Source of the DNA: Ampullaceana balthica
Taxonomy: Eukaryota > Mollusca > Gastropoda > Lymnaeidae
Direction of reading: 5' to 3'
DNA: 64,000 nt
Assembly (NCBI GenBank): GCA_944989445.1
Contig: CALYLW010000044.1
Coordinates: 310,001 to 374,000, forward strand
Part shown: in pieces, positions 13,601 to 23,395 of the stretch
Numbering within the stretch: position 1 is the first letter of the stretch
How the letters are laid out: the number at the start of each line of letters is the position of its first letter
Position numbers and translations under genes: made by a program
Notes under the pieces: model-generated
What the model was told of the DNA's origin: nothing
The model's input: only the letters and a program-made list of their open reading frames with translations
The model's database searches: none

Positions 13601-16600
13601 ACACAGTTGTTTAAAGTTGATAGTTCTATGAAACATTTGACACAGTTGTTTAAAGTTGATAGTTCTATGAAACATTTGACACAGTTGTTTAAAGTTGATA
13701 GTTCTATGAAACATTTGACACAGTTGTTTATAGTTGATAGTTCTATGAAACATTTGACACAGTTATTTAAAGTTGATAGTTCTATGAAACATTTGACACA
13801 GTTATTTAAAGTTGATAGTTCTATGAAACATTTGACACAGTTATTTAAAGTTGATAGTTCTATGAAACATTTGAAACAATCATTCACCAGTGGCATGCCT
13901 GTGACAGTGTGTCGCTGAAAGCAGCAATAAATAATGCAATCAATTCAAACACATCCCATAAAACACGGCCGCGGGTATAACATCATTTCTAAAGGGGAAA
14001 CTACTAGGGTGGATTTACATGGGATAAAGTTTATTTATTGTATAAGGGCATAAAATTAAGACAATTTGATGGAAAAACGTGTACACATCAGAAAAGTTTA
14101 TAGAAGTTGAAGCAAGCAATAATCCTTGTAAACGTGTACACATCAGAAAAGTTTATAGAAGTTGAAGCAAGCAATAATCCTTGTAAATATTTCAACAAGA
14201 GTTGAAGTTATATTTCACCTTCATCTTCAAAATTTAAAAAAGAAATTAGCTCTTGAGTATTTCTTTATCTTTATGAAATTTAAAAGCTTACGGTTAAACA
14301 CTAATTCAAAACAGTCGGAGTGGAGAGTTTTCAAAAAAGCGGTTTAAAATATAGCAATTTAATACACGTATTGAAACAGAGAGAAACAATTGATTCTTCA
14401 AAACAGAAAATGTCAACCAAGATACAGAAATGAAAAGTGCTTTACATTAGAAGAATATTCAGATTGTGAAATAGATTTACATTCAGAGTGTTAAATAGGT
14501 TTCATCTTTATTAGGTCCAAAACTTAAAGTAAATATGAAGTTTGGTAGCGACATTTTGTTAGTGAAAACCTGAAGGAACTATAATATAAGTATAAGAATC
14601 TGCTGATATGAAAATATAGATGTCGATTTATTGAAATGGGTAGTAAAATATATAAAGTTAGCATTTCAAATAAGCACCAATTCAAAAAATTTTGATTAAA
14701 ATGTGAAAAGTAAATAAACTCAAATAATATGTATAAAATCACAAAGCAAAATTATTATTTTTTTTACTTACAAATTATTACTTATTTTGTATATTTAATT
14801 ATCTTCCAGGTTTAAAATAAATAAAATTGTAAAAAGAAGGCAATTAATTCTGTCGTAAAAGTTTAGAAAATAACGAAACAAAATACAGCAAAATATCGAT
14901 GCAAACAAAGAGCTTGTCGAATATTTAATGTAGGAACATAGAAAACTGCAACCAAAAAAAATCACAGAATTCACCACGAAAAAAACCCAATATGTCATTC
15001 TAGCAACTTACGGAGCGTCTCCAAGATCACGTGATCGCTCTTCGTGACGTTCTCTGCACACACAGCAAGGGAGTTATTTTTGGAATTGAGTGAAAATTTT
15101 AGAAATTTAGGAAACGATTAGAAATCTCTACGGATTATTTGTGTGGCTAAAAACTAGGAAGTAAATTAAATTCAAACTAACGTATAATAGAAGACGATGC
15201 GTTCAGTATCATCATTGTTCAATCTGATCAGAAAAATGTATATGATTTAACCCCCAAATATTTATCCGCCATTTTACCGTGACCCAGCTGGTTCTTAGTT
15301 AAAGCATCGAATGAATGACTGTTGTTTCTAGCCGCTCTATGAATTATTGAATTCTTGAATCATCATATATATTTTCTTTTATAAATGTGGTTTGTAAACA
15401 TGCGAAAATAGAGGCAAGTTCAAGTGAAATAGAATGAAAATAGAATTACATATTACTTTTAATTCAATGTATTTTACTTCTAGTATTACTTTATTTCTCA
15501 TAGTTGTATGAGTAAAAAATAATTGAATTAAAAGATAATCCTTTGCAAATCAATAAAAGATAATCCTTTGCAAATCAATAAAAGATAATCCTTTGCAAAT
15601 CAATAAAAGATAATCCTTTGCAAATCAATAAAAGATAATCCTTTGCAAATCAATAAAAGATAATCCTTTGCAAATCAATAAAAGATAATCCTTTGCAAAT
15701 CAATAAAAGATAATCCTTTGCAAATCAATCAAATCACAAGGGGATACACACGCGCAAACGGATCAAACACATCTGAGCAATAGAAACAAACTGATTATCT
15801 TTGAAAGTAAAAAACATTCATTAAATTATTAATATTCAAATCGTTTGTCTAGATTTAACATTTTGTGTGTACGTGTGTGGTGAATAAATGTACATGTAGT
15901 TAAAACTCTTTTTTTTTAAAAAGAGAGATAATAGGGCACACAAAGATAGCATGCATTTATCGTGATGGGACACAACTCTCCATTGATGCCGCTAAAAGTA
16001 GTCAAGGGGAAATAACTTATAAAATACTTTCTTACAGTTACTATTAATGTGCTAAGTGAGATTGTTTTGTTGTATGGTTGGAGCTGCTTTCCTCCACAGG
16101 AGATTTTGTTTTACATTTTGGGAGTGTTCATTTATTGTTTCAAATCAATTGTACAGTCAAGCTGGCAGTACCAACAGTTTTAGTTGAAGCTTTTAAATTT
16201 TTGTAAATAATAATAAAACACGTAGCTATTTTAAATTTTAACAACTCTAACTTTTTATTAGTAGCGTATACTGGTTTTATTTCATTTTTTATGTTTGTTA
16301 TTTAATTTTTCATGTAATAATTTATGCTTTTAAATTTAAAATATTTTTTATTTTATTAACACATACCAACTATGACGTACTACACAATCTACACACTACG
16401 TCACACATCCATTCCTTCTAGCATCGTACGTCAAACAATTACCAACACTAACATTTATGTATGAGGAAGAAAAAGGGGGAAGGGGGGAGAGCTTTTTTCT
16501 ACTCTAAAACTACAACGCTAAAAGAGCAGTTCAACTATTAGCAAAACTAAATGGAACTAGACGTCAAGCCATACCGTGTGGAAATTGTTCCATGACATTG

Positions 16601-19600
16601 GTCTACGTTCATGGGTGTAACAATGTCTACGTTCATGGGTGGAACAATGTCTACGTTCATGGGTGGAACAATGTCTACGTTCATGGGTGGAACAATGTCT
16701 ACGTTCATGGGTGGAACAATGTCTACGTTCATGGGTGGAACAATGTCCACGTTCATGGGTGGAACAATGTCTACGTTCGTGGGTGGAACAATGTCTACGT
16801 TCATGGGTGGAACAATGTCCACGTTCATGGGTGGAACAATGTCTACGTTCGTGGGTGGAACAATGTCCACGTTCGTGGGTGGAACAATGTCTACGTTATT
16901 GGGTGGAACAAGGTCTAAGTTCGTGGGTGGAACAATGTCTACGTTCATGGGTGGAACAATGTCTACGTTCATGGGTGGAACAATGTCTACGTTCATGGGT
17001 GGAACAATGTCTACGTTCATGGGTGGAACAATGTCTACGTTCATGGGTGGAACAATGTCTACGTTCATGGGTGGAACAATGTCTACGTTCATGGGTGGAA
17101 CAATGTCTACGTTCATGGGTGGAACAATGTCCACGTTCATGGGTGGAACAATGTCTACGTTCGTGGGTGGAACAATGTCTACGTTCATGGGTGGAACAAT
17201 GTCCACGTTCATGGGTGGAACAATGTCTACGTTCGTGGGTGGAACAATGTCCACGTTCGTGGGTGGAACAATGTCTACGTTATTGGGTGGAACAAGGTCT
17301 AAGTTCGTGGGTGGAACAATGTCTACGTTCATGGGTGGAACAATGTCTACGTTCATGGGTGGAACAATGTCTACGTTCATGGGTGGAACAATGTCTACGT
17401 TCATGGGTGGAACAATGTCTACGTTCATGGGTGGAACAATGTCTACGTTCATGGGTGGAACAATGTCTACGTCCATGGGTGGAACAATGTCTACGTTCAT
17501 GGGTGGAACAATGTCTACGTTCATGGGTGGAACAATGTCTACGTTCATGGGTGGAACAATGTCTACGTTCATGGGTGGAACAATGTCTACGTCCATGGGT
17601 GGAACAATGTCTACGTTCATGGGTGGAACAATGTCTACGTTCATGGGTGGAACAATGTCTACGTTCATGGGTGGAACAATGTCTACGTTCATGGGTGGAA
17701 CAATGTCTACGTTCATGGGTGGAACAATGTCTACGTTCATGGGTGGAACAATGTCTACGTTCATGGTCGGAACAATGTCTACGTTCACGGATGGAACAAT
17801 ACAAAGTAAGATAAAAACAACAACAAAATCTTCTCGTTTCTATGGCAACCCGCGAGTGAGAGGTGAGATGCTGACATAAAGAGAGTGGAAGAGTTTGTCT
17901 GAACTTACACGGGAGATGGTTCCTCTGCCGCTGGGGCTGGGGTCTCTTCTCTAGACAAGGGGTTCATTGTTAGAATGGTTAAATGTGTGGTTAGTAGAGG
18001 GTTATTTTTAGATGTGTGTGTGGCCAAGGCGGTTATAAATGGTTAATTGTTTGCGGTCAGTTATGTTGGAGGATCATGGTGTTTTAGTACTGGCTTGGAA
18101 TGCAGTTTACAATAACAAGGAAAATATTTCAGAGGTGAACTGGGTTTCAGCTGTTTTGTGTTCTTGAAAAATGCAACAACCCCAAGCATTATTTTGTTTT
18201 TTTTTAAAATAAAAAGGTATACATTAAATGTAAGCCGGCGATATAGCAGACTATGAAAAAGTAAGATTTAGGGAACCCCATACAGTAAGGTTAGTGGCAA
18301 CAAAAAACATGTTTTGTTTACCTCCCCTTATATAAGTTATGAAATATAGGGGGAAAATATTAGGCTAATCCAATGTTTAATAATTGGGACAAATACAGAT
18401 TACTTTTAATGGGTAAAAAAAACATTACTTTTTATAATGGGGACAAATAACAATTAGGTGCATCAAAATTAATATCCTTATATTGATACATGTGGTACAC
18501 CTATAATCTCAGTACTGATGTTTATTGTACGTTTGTAATCTCTACAATTTATTGTCTATCAATGAAATAAGAGAATCAGTTCCTCGCATTAAATAACATC
18601 TGTTGGTGGCTAAAACATTACTGTGAGTAAATATAGGTCACACGTGGGCGTACTTGAATGTTTCAACGAGAGGCGCGTTCAGCTATTTTTAGACTACCGA
18701 GAAGGTAGCATCGTTTCAAAAACTTTAAAAAAAATTTCTTAGCTCTGTCCTACCCAAGCCCATCGCCATTTTATTATTTTAATATTAGTCAAAGAAAATG
18801 TTAAACATTTTTTTAAAACAGGTTTGTTTACATCTAGAGTGACCTCCCTTTGAACAAATTATAATTCATTTATATGCCGCCATCTTTTAACTAGCATATT
18901 TCCCCGTGTCTATTTATGCATTTTTTAAATATATTTTCTAGCGTAATGTTGAACATCAGATTTTTATGTTTGATATTATTTAGCCAAATTGTTTAGCGTT
19001 AGGGATGTTTGAAAGAGAATGGTTGCCTTGGTAACGATGTAGTGTAGTTTGAACTTCATCAATTGGTTGGATGTCAGAATATTACAGGATGCAATCATTG
19101 TTACAATATTACAGAATAGAATCATTGTTACAATATTACAGAATGCAATCATTGTTACAATATTACAGAATAGAATCATTGTTACAATATTACAGAATAG
19201 AATCATTGTTACAATATTACAGAATAGAATCATTGTTAATAAAGTTTTAATGTAATGGAGATTTTATAACATGATCCAGACAAGTATTAATAGTTTAAAT
19301 GGTAAGCAGCATCGTTAACATCGATTATAGTTTCTGTGGTTATATTGTTGTTAAAGATTTTAGTTCAAAGTAATCGAGTTATTCAAATAAATCAGCGTTC
19401 AACTTACTCTTCCCCGCCTGCCTCTCTGAAAGAAAGAAACAAACGATAAGTTTTCATTAGTTGGAAATAAGATTTCAATCTACAACAAGAAAGTAAGTCT
19501 CAGCTATCAAAATGTTTCATTTGGCAGCAGATAACTTGAGTAAGTTTTAAAATTTACTTTGATTAAATTAATAATAACTATATAAAATTGCTTAATAAAA

Positions 19601-19829
19601 GATTTAAAGATGTTCAATTGCGAAAGTTTTTTTAAAAAAATGTTTACTTTTATTAAATCAATTGTAATTTTCAAAATTTGTTTTTAAGGAGATTTAAAGA
19701 TGTCCATGGTGTAAATTTGAAAACATAATTAGTTACTTTGATTAAATCAATCATAACTTTCTAAATTTGCTTAACGGACGATTTCACGATGTCCCATAAC
19801 ACTTACACGGCCTGTTCCTCGTCAGACAT
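613..19829 (-). CDS. TnT: Troponin T, complete coding region in 13 exons
   Basis: Troponin T anchors the troponin complex to tropomyosin on the thin filament of striated and other troponin-regulated muscle. The coding exons on the minus strand are 19807-19829, 19408-19425, 17909-17950, 15012-15053, 10991-11027, 9808-9924, 8926-9012, 8675-8824, 2660-2765, 1966-2078, 1558-1640, 1185-1221 and 613-777. They total 1020 nt, or 339 residues plus stop, and every exon junction keeps phase. The protein starts MSDEEQA, followed by an acidic Pro/Ala-rich head. From about residue 50 to 170 it is a very charged helix rich in Glu, Lys and Arg, then comes GRNFKISKK. The tropomyosin/TnI-binding part has QRIQPLSIDG and KYDLEQRFKRQQYD, and the C-terminus has CSKYERHTDHRSYKER. 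These blocks are typical of invertebrate troponin T. It lacks the long Glu-rich tail of insect TnT and ends PSPAPEAAE. Identity is secure; alternative exons may have been missed. Confidence 0.96.
805..1090. repeat. 39-bp tandem repeat, 7 copies, in the last troponin T intron
   Basis: The CCTTGAC starts fall at 817, 856, 895, 934, 973, 1012 and 1051, a strict 39-bp period. Most units contain the 14-bp palindrome TTGACTTAAGTCAA or a close variant. The array ends about 28 nt from the exon 13 acceptor. Confidence 0.95.
1185..1221 (-). CDS. TnT: Troponin T 37-nt exon 12 (residues 273-285)
   Basis: The acceptor is CCTTTCTTTTTCAG and the donor is CCA|GTAAGT. It encodes FDRLADKFTSAP. Exon 11 ends with two bases of a codon and exon 13 starts in phase 0, so an exon of length 3n+1 is required between them, and 37 nt fits. 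A second in-phase AG gives a 7-nt alternative (1185-1191), but its pyrimidine tract is weak. Confidence 0.85.
1558..1640 (-). CDS. TnT: Troponin T exon 11 (residues 246-273)
   Basis: This 83-nt exon encodes MIELAERSRQMNKGKAK and RGVTTVQVDE. The acceptor is CTCCCAACAG and the donor is TC|GTAAGT. Reading on without splicing gives TCG TAA, so failure to splice here would truncate the protein and remove the last 66 residues. Confidence 0.93.
1966..2078 (-). CDS. TnT: Troponin T exon 10 (residues 208-245)
   Basis: This 113-nt exon encodes GLTSEKLIEKAREFNEH, IKRLEGDKYDLEQRF and KRQQYD, the troponin I-contacting coiled-coil region in known troponins. The acceptor is ACTGTAG and the donor is GTAAGT. 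Its first two bases complete the glycine codon begun in exon 9. Confidence 0.95.
2594..2720 (-). repeat. 62-bp tandem duplication of the exon 9 end with its donor
   Basis: The donor-proximal half of exon 9 plus GTAAG is repeated 62 bp downstream with very few substitutions (CTG to TTG, ATT to ATC, GTAAGT to GTAGGT). The first copy is the functional exon end. Confidence 0.92.
2660..2765 (-). CDS. TnT: Troponin T exon 9 (residues 173-208)
   Basis: This 106-nt exon encodes LDSIMSKEELQKSK, EQLEEEKQAIL and AQRIQPLSID plus the first base of Gly. The acceptor is TTGTGCTTAG and the donor is G|GTAAGT. Its last ~57 nt and its donor are repeated directly downstream with a 62-bp period. The second copy ends in GTAGGT and would shift the frame if used. 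Confidence 0.95.
2766..8149. other. Large intron 8 of troponin T (left part)
   Basis: AT-rich sequence with no exon or transposon I can recognise, apart from the (AT)n tract at 7577-7667 and a short (GA)n at about 3287-3302. A weakly repeated phrase occurs at 4770-4900. Confidence 0.5.
7577..7667. repeat. (AT)n microsatellite, about 90 bp
   Basis: Uninterrupted AT dinucleotides in intron 8. Confidence 0.97.
8155..8643. repeat. 13-bp minisatellite, about 37 copies
   Basis: The unit is GTGTCATGTGTAA. In the right half, units with GTCATG alternate with units with GTAATG, giving a 26-bp dimer. It ends about 31 nt from the exon 8 donor. Confidence 0.96.
8675..8824 (-). CDS. TnT: Troponin T exon 8 (residues 123-172)
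   Basis: This 150-nt exon encodes the end of the charged helix and the GRNFKISKK motif, ending KVAGS. The acceptor is TTACAG. I chose donor TCA|GTGAGT over an in-phase GTGGCT four codons earlier because it matches the consensus better. A 13-bp minisatellite begins about 31 nt downstream. Confidence 0.92.
8926..9012 (-). CDS. TnT: Troponin T exon 7 (residues 94-122)
   Basis: This 87-nt exon encodes IQRQKERVEEEKRLAELRAQ and onward to RRKAEE, part of the tropomyosin-binding coiled coil. The acceptor is TTTTCTTAG and the donor is GTAAGA. The intron to exon 8 is only 101 nt. Confidence 0.94.
9266..9807. repeat. 19-bp minisatellite abutting the exon 6 donor, about 28 copies
   Basis: The plus-strand unit is CCCAAGAGAACAAGACAAA. 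Read on the minus strand, each unit carries GG|GTTTGT, the same context as the exon 6 donor, and the array starts exactly at that donor. Units next to the exon vary in the C-run length. Confidence 0.96.
9808..9924 (-). CDS. TnT: Troponin T exon 6 (residues 55-93)
   Basis: This 117-nt exon encodes a charged helical segment, EAKRARLEKQAADLAEYEEA and onward to REKR. The acceptor is CCCTAG. The donor, fixed by phase, is AGG|GTTTGT, which is weak. It is the first unit of a 19-bp minisatellite that starts with no gap at the exon edge. Confidence 0.92.
9960..10298. repeat. 24-bp minisatellite, about 14 near-identical copies
   Basis: The unit contains AATAGCAACATAGCTTCTTC. The array lies about 36 nt upstream of the exon 6 acceptor. 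Degenerate versions with AATAGC(T/A)ACAT continue to about 10600. Confidence 0.96.
10635..10860 (+). pseudogene. LINE reverse-transcriptase C-terminal fragment
   Basis: A plus-strand frame reads FFPSGIRAWNGLPEESRK and then a TFKSLIKN-like stretch, the usual pattern of the C-terminus of CR1/Jockey-type non-LTR retrotransposon ORFs. Stops follow. The same family recurs at 44.2, 46.6 and 59.8 kb. It lies in troponin T intron 5. Confidence 0.7.
10931..10990 (-). repeat. 15-bp tandem repeat at the exon 5 donor, 4 copies
   Basis: The minus-strand unit is GTCAGTAGATTGAGA. Each copy begins with a GTCAGT donor hexamer, and the first is the exon 5 donor itself. The unit has no stop codon in the exon 5 frame. 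Confidence 0.95.
10991..11027 (-). CDS. TnT: Troponin T exon 5 (residues 42-54)
   Basis: This 37-nt exon encodes PVDANEAKRAME. The acceptor is TTTTTTCAG. The donor reads GAG|GTCAGT and is the first of four tandem copies of a 15-bp unit, so the exon is followed by three further potential donors spaced in frame. Confidence 0.9.
11970..12322. repeat. 32-bp minisatellite, about 11 copies
   Basis: The unit contains GAAACTACTTGTGACAG and ATCATGTGCTAAT. Variation between GACAG, GATAG, GAAAT and GGAAT defines at least three unit types. Confidence 0.95.
12571..12725. repeat. 31-bp tandem repeat, 5 copies
   Basis: The unit contains ACATGCCCTGGTCAGCACAT. Copies start at 12586, 12617 and every 31 bp after. 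Confidence 0.93.
12840..12972. repeat. 33-bp tandem repeat, about 4 copies
   Basis: The unit contains TTCACAAGGCATCATGCCC. It shares ACATGCCC/CATGCCC with the preceding 31-bp array, so the two may be related. Confidence 0.88.
13420..13885. repeat. 39-bp minisatellite, about 12 copies
   Basis: The unit contains GTTGATAGTTCTATGAAACA. Because 39 is a multiple of three and the unit lacks stops, it gives long spurious frames on both strands. Confidence 0.95.
15012..15053 (-). CDS. TnT: Troponin T exon 4 (residues 28-42)
   Basis: This 42-nt exon encodes ERHEERSRDLGDA between split codons. The acceptor is GTGTGCAG and the donor is GTAAGT. It has the same length and phase as exon 3, so exons 2, 3 and 4 form a run of symmetrical cassettes in the variable head region. 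Confidence 0.88.
15533..15730. repeat. 25-bp minisatellite, 8 identical copies
   Basis: The unit contains AAAAGATAATCCTTTGCAAA. Copies look identical, pointing to recent expansion. It lies in the intron between exons 3 and 4. Confidence 0.96.
16592..17795. repeat. 24-bp minisatellite, about 50 copies, with higher-order structure
   Basis: The unit contains ACAATGTCTACGTTCATGGG. Distinctive variants (TTATTGGG followed by AAGGTCTAAG) recur exactly 384 bp apart (16891 and 17275), which is 16 units. The array ends about 110 nt from the exon 3 donor. Long frames on both strands are artefacts of the stop-free 24-bp unit. Confidence 0.97.
17909..17950 (-). CDS. TnT: Troponin T exon 3 (residues 14-28)
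   Basis: This 42-nt exon encodes EETPAPAAEEPSP, a Pro/Ala/Glu head segment. The acceptor is CCTTGTCTAG and the donor is GT|GTAAGT. Its length is a multiple of three and its phase matches exon 4, so it is a symmetrical cassette that could be skipped. A 24-bp minisatellite begins about 110 nt past its donor. Confidence 0.9.
18683..18692. promoter_or_regulatory. Perfect MEF2-type site in a troponin T intron
   Basis: CTATTTTTAG matches the MEF2 consensus YTAWWWWTAR. It lies in the intron between exons 2 and 3. Insect troponin T is known to use intronic muscle enhancers with MEF2 sites. In AT-rich DNA such matches also arise by chance. Confidence 0.3.
19078..19237. repeat. 27-bp tandem repeat, about 6 copies
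   Basis: The unit contains AATATTACAGAATAGAATCA with TAGA/TGCA variants. It lies in the intron between exons 2 and 3. Confidence 0.93.
19408..19425 (-). CDS. TnT: Troponin T 18-nt microexon (residues 8-14)
   Basis: The acceptor is CTTTCTTTCAG and the donor is GTAAGT. It begins with the third base of one codon and ends with two bases of another, so skipping it removes exactly six residues without a frameshift. It contributes VEAGGEE of the acidic head. Such small acidic N-terminal exons are commonly alternatively spliced in troponin T of other animals; that is family knowledge and is not shown here. Confidence 0.85.
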
Positions 19830-19880
19830 TGCGGTAGGTCAGGTAATCCCAAGTAACTCCTTGCTAAGACCTCTGACAAC
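19807..19880 (-). CDS. TnT: Troponin T exon with start codon (coding 19807-19829)
   Basis: The exon carries 51 nt of 5' UTR (19830-19880) and the first 23 coding nucleotides, MSDEEQA plus two bases. MSDEE is the usual start of invertebrate troponin T. The acceptor on its 5' side is TTGCAG and its donor is GT|GTAAGT. Because an acceptor precedes the UTR, at least one non-coding exon must lie further upstream, at higher coordinates. Confidence 0.9.
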
Positions 19881-22800
19881 CTGCAATCAGATACACACAA
19901 AATATATTATACCTAATAAAATCTACTTATTTCTTATATGAAACAATAACCGGCCATCATTGCATTTTACCCTCTAAGATTAACATTTCTTTCAACATTA
20001 TATAGCCGCAGTTAAGAGGTATCCCTTGTAGAATGATGGCTAAAACATAAACTGATGAGCTAAGGTCATGACTATCTGCTTGTTTGGATTCATAGTATTC
20101 AAAAGTCCTTCACATTCCTGCAGTGTGTGTTTTCTTGCGAAGACAAGTTTGCTGTATACGATGGCTGATTTGTTTAATATGTACACGAGAAATTAAAGTT
20201 GGACCACTAAACTCGTCCCCTAACGATTGTTTCAGATGGAGTGTTTCGTTACTGTAACGCCATAGATCCAATTATAGCTGTAGCGTATTTAATGTTTGGT
20301 AACACTATCTTACCCCAGTTGGTTCGAATGAGACGCATTCCAACTTAGTTGAAGTCTTCCAACATATTTTATGGTACTTTTTAGTTTTTACCTTATACTT
20401 AAGTGGGACAAATTCAAGACATGTAAATCATTTGAGTCTAATTTTGTTAGGCTTAAACTAATTTAAATCAGATGAGTTCATTATTAGCGCCGTTTCCCCA
20501 TGGGGATATTGTCTTATAGGTTTGAAAAATCCGATATGGATGTCTGTTCGAGCTTGCACAGCCACCTCCTCCTGAACCATACCAGATAGAGGGTTCGGGT
20601 CTTTCGCAAATATGTTAAGGAGGTCCCAAGGATGTGCACGTGCCAAAAAATTCCCGAAACGGTTTACTGTATTTCCTAGAAAATCCCCCCCCCACAAAAA
20701 AATAAATAAATAAATAATAAATCAATTAAAAATAAAAAACCAAAACATTTCAGTATTTCGTCAATTTCTCGGCAACCATAACAGCTATCGGGTTGAAAAA
20801 ACGCCAAAACATAGCTAATAATAATTAAAACAATGTTGGAGAAAGAATTTTTCTTAATTCTCTTTTCCTTCGACTCTCGTAATTTTAGAAGCAATTTGTA
20901 GAAAGCAATTGTTTTGTTTTTTATTTACTTCCAGAATTATTGATTTGAAATAATTTTTAATGTAATCTAGAATGATTTCCCTTAAATAAAAAAAAAGTCG
21001 GAAATTCTATGTTTCAACTCAACTTGTTTTCATCGCAAAGGATGCGTTTGAATCACTTGTTACTAAAATTATGTGTGATTTTTATTTACTTGCTGAACAC
21101 TATGTAGTGATTCGTCTCGAAAATTGTTATGGACAAATTGGAAATTGCGCTTAAATAGTCATTCGAGATTTTATTACTTGTTTTCTTTTATCTGTCAGAC
21201 ATAAGGGTCATGCTAATGTTTGGAATCTATATCAGAGGCGTAACTGGGTTTTTGACGCCCTTGGCTAATTTATTTTTGGCGCCCTTTATTTAAATAGAAA
21301 TCTAAAAATTAGAGATTTAGCTGCACCCTTTTGAACTGGCGCATGCCGGCGCCCTTGGCAACTGCCCCGATGCCAAGCCGTTGGTACGCCACTGATCTAT
21401 GTTATGGGCAAATATTTCGTTTTTCCTTATAAGTTATGTTTATATAATTGTTTACGTATTTCATGTGTTGAATAATTGAATTTCTGTTGTAGTTTCTCAG
21501 AAGCCTGCAACTGTCATCAAATAACTTTAAGTTTGGCTAGTGTAAGCAGCCGGCCTATCTCTCCCCCTTTTCACGCGTACCGCCGTAAGGGCCGGGGCCA
21601 GTGAGGAGGGATGTAGCTCACGCCGTGACGTGCCAAGCAGCACACCAAGAAATGGTGGACGGAATGTCAAGCATAAGCAGTTTTTCCTAGGCCTACCGCC
21701 CCACCTCTGATCCCTGCCTTTCTTTTCTCATCCTTTACTTTTTTTTTCTTCACTTTCTTTTCTCATTCTGTGAGTCTGGTTCTAATTTTAGCAGCAGTCG
21801 TAGGGGGGGGGGAGGGGTGGGTAGCGTGTAGCACGCCAGGTAAGTGAGCTACAGGTAACATTTTCTGGCAATGACTAGAACCAAGGAGTGCTCCAACACA
21901 ATATCAAGGGGAGGGAAGTCATAGAAAAACGGAGATACTTTTGTAAAATAAGAAACTGTCCTAAGAACTATAAAATTAAAGTTTTAAAAAAATAATAACA
22001 TTTTCTGTAATGTTTACATCGAACAATTAATTTAAATTGGTTATCTCCAGTGAGAAGCATAAACGAATTGCTAAAGTAGATCATAAACAGGTACAGCATA
22101 CAGAAATTTGTTACGGCGTATAACCCTTCGTGCAAGAGAAATGTCTTTTTCAGTAGGTTTTGATATTTAGTCTGACCTCACGTGTCAGGTCACATGACTC
22201 AAGACACACGGTCTACGATCATCTTATCTCATCCATACAAACTTATGGAACATGTTCTGAATATTGAATTCTTTCCACTCTTATTTATTTAACCAAATGA
22301 CGTAATATTTAGCGTTAATTGTGTACCTTAAATATTAGAACAATAAGATATACTTCCGAGAAAAAATAAAAAATAAAATCAATAAAAACTATTTTTTTAA
22401 AACACTTTAAAAATTGATAGACTCCTCAATGTTTACATCGGTGAGCAAGAAATGAATAGCTCTTGACGATTTTGAAATGTAATTACTTAAGACGCTTTTA
22501 TTGTTCGATACTTGTGTTCTTAGTTCTCTTCTTCTTTATATCTTCTATGTATATTGAGGGGAGTGGCCATGTTTTATAGTTATTTATAGCGGAACAAAGA
22601 TTAGTAATTTTGTTCATTTTAAATGAGACGGGACACAACTCCCACCAAACCAAAACTAAAAAAAAAGATTTGGAATGCAATTATGTGTTACCTTAAATGT
22701 GAATAGCAATGCATTAAACTACCGAGTTGAAACGACTTGTCTAATGACTACAAGTTAGGTCGCTAACGTCTTTCGTTCCCCAGCACCTAGCGATCAAATC

Positions 22801-23395
22801 ATCTTTAAATAAATTGCAAGAAACCAGCAACGTTTGATAACTGTTTTTAAATTTTCAAATACATTTCTTTCTTTCTTTTGTACTTCTTGATGTGAAAACT
22901 GTTTCTAAAAAAATTAGAATTCAATAGATCTCATATCTATGTTTTGTATTGAATGAACATTTTCCTTAATTTTACGTTAAGTGGAGCACGTTTTAGTTGC
23001 AGTATGGGTGACAACATAATGTTGAATCATCTGAATTGCTGCGATGTGTAAACAGGAAAAGTGAGAAAATGTTTCAGCTTTGGAAAAATAATATTCTAAT
23101 GATTTCTTTTCTCAATCAGTTTATTAACAACATTCTGTTGACCCAAGGGAGATAAATGAAGCTGAACATGATCTGATAACTCCAGCTGGGAAATCTATGA
23201 GATCATAAATATCACACGATGAATATCTACAGCGATCAGCCATAAAAAAACCACAGATCATAATATCAGTCATCAATTTAAAAGAATCAATAATAGCTAC
23301 AAAGAGGAAAGATGTATTATAAAAGTTTAAGATTCAATGCACACTAAAGTACCCTTGATATTCGATGAAAGTTTTACAGCTAACATTTTTCTTAC
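19881..23395. other. Presumed first intron of troponin T
   Basis: No coding exon is seen. It holds the 162-bp hAT derivative at 21233-21394, a G-run near 21804 and otherwise AT-rich sequence. Confidence 0.4.
21233..21394. mobile_element. hAT-type MITE, 162 bp, deletion derivative of the element at 48500-54040
   Basis: The ends are CAGAGGCGTAAC and GGTACGCCACTG, terminal inverted repeats of hAT type. The 8-bp target duplication is ATCTATAT / ATCTATGT. Its left end matches the right end of the large hAT over more than 30 bp (GTTTTTGAC, CTTGGC), and its right end matches that element's left end (GGCTTGGCAT, GGCAGTTGCCAAGG, GGCGCC). It is inserted in inverse orientation to that element. Confidence 0.85.

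Noticed and set aside
12000..13885. CRISPR-like arrays
   Set aside because: Units are head-to-tail with no unique spacers, and the window is eukaryotic.
16547..17879. Open frames of 391-422 codons (MNVDIVPP and TMSTFMGG repeats)
   Set aside because: They exist on both strands and several frames only because the 24-bp unit is a multiple of three and lacks stops. They lie in a troponin T intron, without splice sites or flanking coding sequence.
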